Positions 59,319 to 64,000 of a DNA stretch of 64,000 nucleotides are shown here, one piece after another (position 1 is the first letter of the stretch; every line of letters starts with the position of its first letter). The notes below the pieces were generated by a model, which worked only from the letters and a program-made list of their open reading frames with translations, ran no database searches and was not told where the DNA came from. Source of the DNA: CAUJGP01 sp964612425. GTDB lineage: Bacteria; Bdellovibrionota; Bdellovibrionia; Bdellovibrionales; Bdellovibrionaceae. Where the stretch lies: contig CAZTDX010000010.1 in NCBI GenBank assembly GCA_964612425.1, positions 1-64,000 on the forward strand. The letters are read 5' to 3'. The position numbers and the translations under genes were made by a program.

Positions 59319-59729
59319 ATGGCAACTCCAGGAACTAAAGAAGTAACTGCGAATAAAAAAGTTAAGAAAAAAATTAAAAAAGCTGTATCTCAGGGACTGT
59401 GTTATATTCAAGCAGGGTTCGGTAATGTTATAGTGACAATTACTGATGGCGGTGGAGATACAATAGCTTGGTCTTCAGCTGGACACTTAGGTTTCAAAGG
59501 GAGCAGAAAAGGAACTCCTTTTGCAGCAACAGTAACAGCCGAAGATGCAGGTAAAAAGGCTATGGAAGTGGGCGTAAGATCTTTAGATGTATTTTTAAAT
59601 GGTCCAGGCGCAGGTCGAGAGCCTGCAATTCGCGCCCTTTCTGGTTTGGGAATTAGAGTGAATACAATGAAAGATACTACTCCTGTTCCACACAACGGAT
59701 GTCGTCCCCCTAAGCGTAGAAGAATTTAA
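59319..59729 (+). CDS. rpsK: 30S ribosomal protein S11
   Basis: A 136-aa platform protein; VFLNGPGAGREPAIRAL and PVPHNGCRPPKRRRI are the signature. AAAGGAAAAGG precedes the ATG. Confidence 0.98.
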   Translation: MATPGTKEVTANKKVKKKIKKAVSQGLCYIQAGFGNVIVTITDGGGDTIAWSSAGHLGFKGSRKGTPFAATVTAEDAGKKAMEVGVRSLDVFLNGPGAGREPAIRALSGLGIRVNTMKDTTPVPHNGCRPPKRRRI

Positions 59730-59740
59730 TAGAGGTATAT

Positions 59741-60367
59741 GTGAGCTGTATAAATAAAAGTGTATGCAAAATTTGTAGACGTGAAAATTTAAAGCTTTTT
59801 CTCAAAGGAGATCGTTGTCTCACTGATAAGTGTGCTTTTGAGAGAAGACCTTATCCTCCAGGTCAACATGGCCAATCAAGATTGAAGTTTTCTGAATTTG
59901 CTTTGCAACTTCGTGAGAAGCAAAAAACAAAAAGATATTACGGGGTTTCAGAAAAACAATTTCGCCGTTATGTAGGACTTGCTGAAAAGTCTAAAGAAGT
60001 AACAGGTTTAGCATTATTAAAAAATCTTGAACAAAGACTTGATAATGTTGTTGCCACTTTAGGTTTTGCTGCCTCAAGAAGGGATGCAAAACAAATCGTT
60101 TCTCATGGTCATATTACTGTAAATGGTAAAAAAGTGAATATTCCAAGTTACTCCGTTGCGAAGGGTGATGTGATTCAAGTATCGCAAAACAGCAAAGAAG
60201 TAGCTCGAATTACAGCATCTGTTCAAAGTGCAACAAAAAAGACTGTTCCTTCATGGCTTGAGGCTGATCACGGTGCCTTAAAGGGTACTGTAAAGGATCT
60301 ACCAGGAAGAGAGGAAATAACACTTCCTGTTGAAGAGAATATGATTGTAGAATACTATTCACGATAA
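59741..60367 (+). CDS. rpsD: 30S ribosomal protein S4
   Basis: A 208-aa 16S assembly initiator. Zinc-type N-terminus (CKICRRENLKLFLKGDRC, then DKC) and the S4 RNA-binding domain (LEQRLDNVVATLGFAASRRD) are present. GTG start with TAGAGG upstream. In E. coli S4 represses this operon. Confidence 0.97.
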   Translation: MSCINKSVCKICRRENLKLFLKGDRCLTDKCAFERRPYPPGQHGQSRLKFSEFALQLREKQKTKRYYGVSEKQFRRYVGLAEKSKEVTGLALLKNLEQRLDNVVATLGFAASRRDAKQIVSHGHITVNGKKVNIPSYSVAKGDVIQVSQNSKEVARITASVQSATKKTVPSWLEADHGALKGTVKDLPGREEITLPVEENMIVEYYSR

Positions 60368-60386
60368 ACGAGACATTGGAGGTCCT

Positions 60387-61421
60387 ATGCAAGAGCACTA
60401 TTATTTATTTTGGAAAGATTTGATAAAACCAAAAGGGTACGAAGTGGACCGAGATTCTCTAAGAGAGGATTATGGCCGTTTTATTGTGAAGCCCCTAGAA
60501 CGAGGTTTTGGTGTTACTCTTGGTAATTCTTTAAGAAGAATTCTTTTAAGCTCGATGATGGGCTCAGCAGTGAGTGCAGTTAAGTTTGAAGGCGTATTAC
60601 ACGAGTTTTCTACGATTCCAGATGTTTTAGAAGATGTTACGGACATTATGCTTAACTTGAAGGAAGTAAGATTTAAGCAATATGCCTCTGAAGAGCAGCA
60701 TTTGAGAATAGTAAAAAAAGGTCCGGGTAAGGTTACAGCTGCTGATATTCAAACCAATGATAAAGTTGAGGTGCTAAATCCACATCAAGTTATTGCAACA
60801 TTGGGTGACAATGCAAATTTCAATGTTGAAATTGTTGTGAGCTATGGCCGTGGCTATGTGGCAGCTGATGAGAGAAATGTGGATCTCCCTGTGGGCTTTA
60901 TTGCTATGGATGCACTTTATAGCCCAATTAAAAAGATTAACTACAGCATTTCCAATGCACGCGTAGGACAAAGAACAGACTACGATGCTTTGACATTTGA
61001 AGTCTGGACAGACGGATCGCTTAAGCCAGAAGAAGCTGTTTCACTAGGATCAAAGATATTAAAAGATCAATTACAAATCTTTTTAACTTTTGATGAGGCA
61101 ATGGAGCCCACTGAAGATTTTAAAGACCATAAGAGCACAAGTTTAAATGAAAATTTATTCCGTTCAGTAGATGATCTTGAACTTTCAGTAAGAAGTGCAA
61201 ATTGTTTAAAGAACGCAAATATTAGATTTATTGGCGAGTTAGTAGTTCGAACAGAAGCAGAGATGCTTAAAACTAAAAACTTTGGCCGTAAGTCATTAAA
61301 TGAAATTAAAGAAATTTTATCTGAAATGGGCTTAGGGTTGGGGATGAAAATTGATGGCTGGCCTCCAGCAGGTTGGGATCCTAATACAGCTCCACAGATT
61401 AAGAGAGAGCAAACAAATTAG
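60387..61421 (+). CDS. rpoA: RNA polymerase alpha subunit
   Basis: A 344-aa subunit. The N-terminal dimerisation domain includes LERGFGVTLGNSLRRILLSS. The C-terminal DNA/activator-binding domain includes ELSVRSANCLKNANIRFIGE and NFGRKSLNEIKEIL. Joined by a flexible linker near residue 245. Confidence 0.98.
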   Translation: MQEHYYLFWKDLIKPKGYEVDRDSLREDYGRFIVKPLERGFGVTLGNSLRRILLSSMMGSAVSAVKFEGVLHEFSTIPDVLEDVTDIMLNLKEVRFKQYASEEQHLRIVKKGPGKVTAADIQTNDKVEVLNPHQVIATLGDNANFNVEIVVSYGRGYVAADERNVDLPVGFIAMDALYSPIKKINYSISNARVGQRTDYDALTFEVWTDGSLKPEEAVSLGSKILKDQLQIFLTFDEAMEPTEDFKDHKSTSLNENLFRSVDDLELSVRSANCLKNANIRFIGELVVRTEAEMLKTKNFGRKSLNEIKEILSEMGLGLGMKIDGWPPAGWDPNTAPQIKREQTN

Positions 61422-61444
61422 TTTTGAATTTTGGAGAATAAGTC

Positions 61445-61954
61445 ATGAGACACAGAAGACGTGTAAAGCATTTTAGTCGGAAGCAAGGCCCAAGAGTGGC
61501 TCTCATCAGAGGTTTAGTTGAATCTCTGGTTGAACATGGGAGAATTAAGACCACTGTTGATAAGGCAAAAGAAACAAGAAGACATGTTGAGAGAGCGATT
61601 ACTCTAGGCAAAAAAGGTACGTTAGCAGCACGTCGCTTGATTTTATCGCGCTACCCTCAAGTAAAGGTTATGAACTCTATTGTTAATGATCTTTCAGTTC
61701 GATTTAAAGATCGAAATGGTGGCTATACTCGAATAATTAAATTAGGTAAGCGACCTGGTGATATGGCTGAAATGGCTTTTATCGAATTTGTCGATTATGA
61801 TTTTGCTAAAAAATCTGTTGAAAGTGCTAAAACCACAGATGCAACAGCACCTAAAGCTAAGGTTAAAACGCCTTCTAAGAAGTTAGTTCATAGAGCTGAA
61901 CGAAAAGTAAGAAATAAAATTCAAGCTGTTTCAAGAAGAGAAAATCGGGCTTAG
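61445..61954 (+). CDS. rplQ: 50S ribosomal protein L17
   Basis: A 169-aa protein near the tunnel exit. The core (RHRRRVKHFSRKQGPRVALI ... RNGGYTRIIKLGKRPGDMAEM) ends at about residue 118. The remaining ~50 residues are a basic, Ala/Lys-rich extension absent from E. coli L17 (127 aa). Last gene of the supercluster, followed by a strong terminator. Confidence 0.96.
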   Translation: MRHRRRVKHFSRKQGPRVALIRGLVESLVEHGRIKTTVDKAKETRRHVERAITLGKKGTLAARRLILSRYPQVKVMNSIVNDLSVRFKDRNGGYTRIIKLGKRPGDMAEMAFIEFVDYDFAKKSVESAKTTDATAPKAKVKTPSKKLVHRAERKVRNKIQAVSRRENRA

Positions 61955-61993
61955 TTTTAAGATAACTATACTTGATTAATAATTTTCTAAAAA

Positions 61994-62023
61994 AGAAGAG
62001 GCCAAAAGCCTCTTTCTTTTTTT
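61994..62023 (+). terminator. Terminator of the alpha operon
   Basis: An 8-bp stem (61995-62002 with 62008-62015), a 5-nt loop and a CT7-type tail directly after rplQ. It ends the long plus-strand cluster, and the next genes are on the other strand. Confidence 0.85.
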
Positions 62024-62044
62024 GTATTAGCGACGCTTATTATA

Positions 62045-62494
62045 TCAATCGAATTTAGCAGCGCCAGAACCAATATTAACCCCATTCAAGTTAACATTGA
62101 ATGTGATGGGGCAGGCTTTAGATAGCATGGCGCTAACACCACAGTATTTAGTCATAGAAAGTGTTACAGCTTGTAAGGCTTTATCCTCAGGGACTTCCCC
62201 TTGAATATTAAACTCGAGTTCAATTTTACTCCAAACCACAGGATGCCCTCCCTCTGTAGAGGTAGATGTTGCACTTACTTCGCAATGGCGGACGGGGAGT
62301 TTGTATTTAGAGGTTAATAAGCTAATCACATCCATCCCGGAGCAACCACAAAGGCCAGCAAGAACGAGTTCTTTAGGAGTCATGCCCAACTCAGGGGTAC
62401 CACCCTTGGCATCCATCATGACATGGTGCCCGCGAGACTCTCCCTGATAGCTTAACTTTGAAACCCACTGAATTTTAGCTTGAGATGTTGCCAT
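62045..62494 (-). CDS. OsmC/Ohr-family peroxidase-like protein
   Basis: A 149-aa protein of the OsmC superfamily, which reduces organic hydroperoxides through two cysteines. Here the Cys pair is Cys51 (GLCGCSGMDVISLL) and Cys118 (KYCGVSAML), the family positions. The sequence resembles the YhfA-like OsmC branch more than Ohr. AAGGAGG precedes the ATG. It lies 29 bases after the upstream carboxypeptidase gene and may be its operon partner. Confidence 0.87.
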   Translation of the reverse strand: MATSQAKIQWVSKLSYQGESRGHHVMMDAKGGTPELGMTPKELVLAGLCGCSGMDVISLLTSKYKLPVRHCEVSATSTSTEGGHPVVWSKIELEFNIQGEVPEDKALQAVTLSMTKYCGVSAMLSKACPITFNVNLNGVNIGSGAAKFD

Positions 62495-62523
62495 TAAAAA
62501 CTCCTCCTTAAATAAAAATTATT

Positions 62524-64000
62524 TTACATTAAATATTTTTCTTCAATGTAGTTTTTAAAATAAATGGGATTTAGTTTCTCGCCCGTGGCTTTGACTATAA
62601 GTTCAGGAGAAGTGCAAAGGCTACCCATGGACCATATATGTTCTCGTAGCCAATTTTTTAAAGAGGATAGATCTCCCAGCTCCAGATTTTGTTCTAAGGT
62701 GGGGAACGTCTTTTTCATTTTTGTAAAAAGCTGTGCCGCGAAGAGGGCGCCTAGTGAATAACTGGGAAAATAACCAAAAGCTCCCGATGGCCAATGAACA
62801 TCTTGCATGCACCCGTCTTTGAAATTATTTTTTGTTGATAAGCCAAGATACTTTTGCATTTGATCATCCCATATTTCAGGAATATCTTTCACTTCAATTT
62901 TCTTTTCGATCAGGTCGCGTTCAATTTCAAATCTTAAAATAATATGCATAGGATACGTGACTTCATCGGCGCTAACGCGAATAAGTGAGGGTTTAACACG
63001 TGTATAGTAATTAAATAAATTTTGTGGTTCCCAAAATGAAGAATGGCTTGAACTTAATTGATTTTTAATAATGGGAGTTAAAAATTTAAGAAAATGAATA
63101 TTTGCACCAATATAATTTTCAAAGAGTAAGCTTTGACTTTCATGGATGTCCATACCACGTGCACATCCGACGGGTTGAGATTTCCATTCAGCGGGTAAAT
63201 TTTGTTCATAGAGTGCATGACCAGTTTCATGAATAACTCCGGTGAGGCTTTCTAAAAAACTAGAGGTACTGTAGCGAGTGGTGATTCGCACATCTTGTGG
63301 CACTCCTCCGCAAAAAGGGTGGTGACTAACATCGAGTCTTCCCCGGTTAAAATTAAAACCTAGGATTTTCATCACTTCAAGACCAAGCTTTTTTTGTTGT
63401 TCAATGGGTATGTCTGTTGGAGCTGAAATTATATTTTGAGCTTTTTGGTGCTCCATAATTTTTTCAATAAGAGAAGGAAGAAAAGTTTTGAGTTGATTAA
63501 AAACAAGTGTGATTTCTTGGCAAGACACGCCTGGTGAAAACTGATCAAGGAGACTGTCGTAGGGGGAGAGATTCAGTACTGATCCTCTTTGCGCGGCTTC
63601 TTCGCGATTGAGTTTTACGACTTGGTCAAGAAGTGGTAAAAAATCTTTCCAATTATTTTCTTTTCGCAGTTGCCGCCAACCCTGTTCGCATCGAGAGTTT
63701 GCAAGAGAAAGTGATTCAACCAATTCTTTTTTGATAGCGCGTGCATTTAAGAGTGCTCGCTTTATTTCACGCAAGTTAGCTTGTTGCCACACCGAAAGAC
63801 TCGATTGCTGATTTTCTAATTCTAAAGTCAACTCTTGAATTTCGGGATTAAGCAAAGTTTCGTGTCGAATCACTTTTAGCTCAGCCTGTGCTTCAGCACG
63901 AACATCTCCTGAGCTTGCAGGCATCATCACAGCCTCATCCCAACCTAAGATGGCTGAGGCGTGATCGAGTTGATGAATCCGATGAAAATATTTTTCTAAT
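62524..64000 (-). CDS. M32 carboxypeptidase Taq-like, 5' end cut
   Basis: A zinc metallocarboxypeptidase that removes C-terminal residues from peptides in the cytoplasm. HETGH (HExxH) in the GVIHETGHALYEQNLP segment and the downstream HESQSLLFEN Glu are the zinc and catalytic residues. The frame remains open to the window end and reads the family's N-terminal part (LDHASAILGWDEAVMMP), so about the first 10-20 residues lie beyond 64000. The GTG/ATG at 63930 is internal, not the true start. Confidence 0.92.
   Translation of the reverse strand, partial: LEKYFHRIHQLDHASAILGWDEAVMMPASSGDVRAEAQAELKVIRHETLLNPEIQELTLELENQQSSLSVWQQANLREIKRALLNARAIKKELVESLSLANSRCEQGWRQLRKENNWKDFLPLLDQVVKLNREEAAQRGSVLNLSPYDSLLDQFSPGVSCQEITLVFNQLKTFLPSLIEKIMEHQKAQNIISAPTDIPIEQQKKLGLEVMKILGFNFNRGRLDVSHHPFCGGVPQDVRITTRYSTSSFLESLTGVIHETGHALYEQNLPAEWKSQPVGCARGMDIHESQSLLFENYIGANIHFLKFLTPIIKNQLSSSHSSFWEPQNLFNYYTRVKPSLIRVSADEVTYPMHIILRFEIERDLIEKKIEVKDIPEIWDDQMQKYLGLSTKNNFKDGCMQDVHWPSGAFGYFPSYSLGALFAAQLFTKMKKTFPTLEQNLELGDLSSLKNWLREHIWSMGSLCTSPELIVKATGEKLNPIYFKNYIEEKYLM

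Noticed and set aside
1..64000. CRISPR arrays, insertion sequences, prophage genes, attachment sites
   Set aside because: Looked for regularly spaced repeats, transposase or integrase motifs and terminal repeats; none was seen.

Overview
The window looks like a piece of a Gram-negative bacterial chromosome, AT-rich and closely packed. The best guess is a relative of Bdellovibrio (Bdellovibrionota, formerly grouped with the Deltaproteobacteria). This rests on lipid A and outer-membrane genes (bamA, skp, lpxA, lpxB, lpxK, an LpxL-type acyltransferase), a sugar dehydrogenase between lpxA and lpxB (Bdellovibrio lipid A is reported to carry 2,3-diaminoglucose), a divergent EF-G, and many secreted proteins without a recognisable family. 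The assignment is inference; no 16S rRNA gene is present.

Layout. 0-3.8 kb: an SNF2-family helicase and its SWIM zinc-finger partner. 3.8-10.1 kb: an accessory stretch with a decayed M23 peptidase, a TumE/TumA toxin-antitoxin pair, a MarR regulator with a DUF1398 protein, a copper cassette (csoR-copA-Met/His-rich secreted protein) behind a textbook promoter/operator, and a decayed GNAT acetyltransferase. 10.4-19.8 kb: one outer-membrane and lipid A run, bamA-skp-fabZ-lpxA-(GnnA-like)-lpxB-lpxK-lpxL-like-DUF3108 lipoprotein. 19.8-31.1 kb: mixed genes, namely a Lys-rich coiled-coil protein, a phospholipase-D enzyme, an EpmA-like ligase paralogue with an extra N-terminal domain, an interrupted Cys-rich secreted peptide, a secreted repeat protein, an outer-membrane barrel, a candidate secreted Cys/His hydrolase, a GST, folD, a lipoprotein and rlmB. 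31.2-62.0 kb: the translation/transcription supercluster, tRNA-Thr, a broken tRNA-Tyr, tRNA-Thr, tuf, tRNA-Trp, secE-nusG-rplKAJL-rpoBC-rpsLG-fusA, then the S10, spc and alpha operons in one direction, ending at a strong terminator. 62.0-64.0 kb: an OsmC-like protein and an M32 carboxypeptidase cut by the window end.

The supercluster is mostly canonical, which makes its departures stand out: no rplX (L24) between rplN and rplE; no map or infA between adk and rpmJ; an EF-G without the usual domain IV Gly-Gly-Arg-Gly-Gln motif, preceded by a terminator; and a tRNA array ordered like E. coli thrU-tyrU-glyT-thrT-tufB, with tRNA-Tyr cut in half and tRNA-Gly essentially gone. Accessory decay is visible in several places: two peptidase/acetyltransferase relics, one amber-interrupted secreted peptide, and an A7-tract frameshift at the end of marR.
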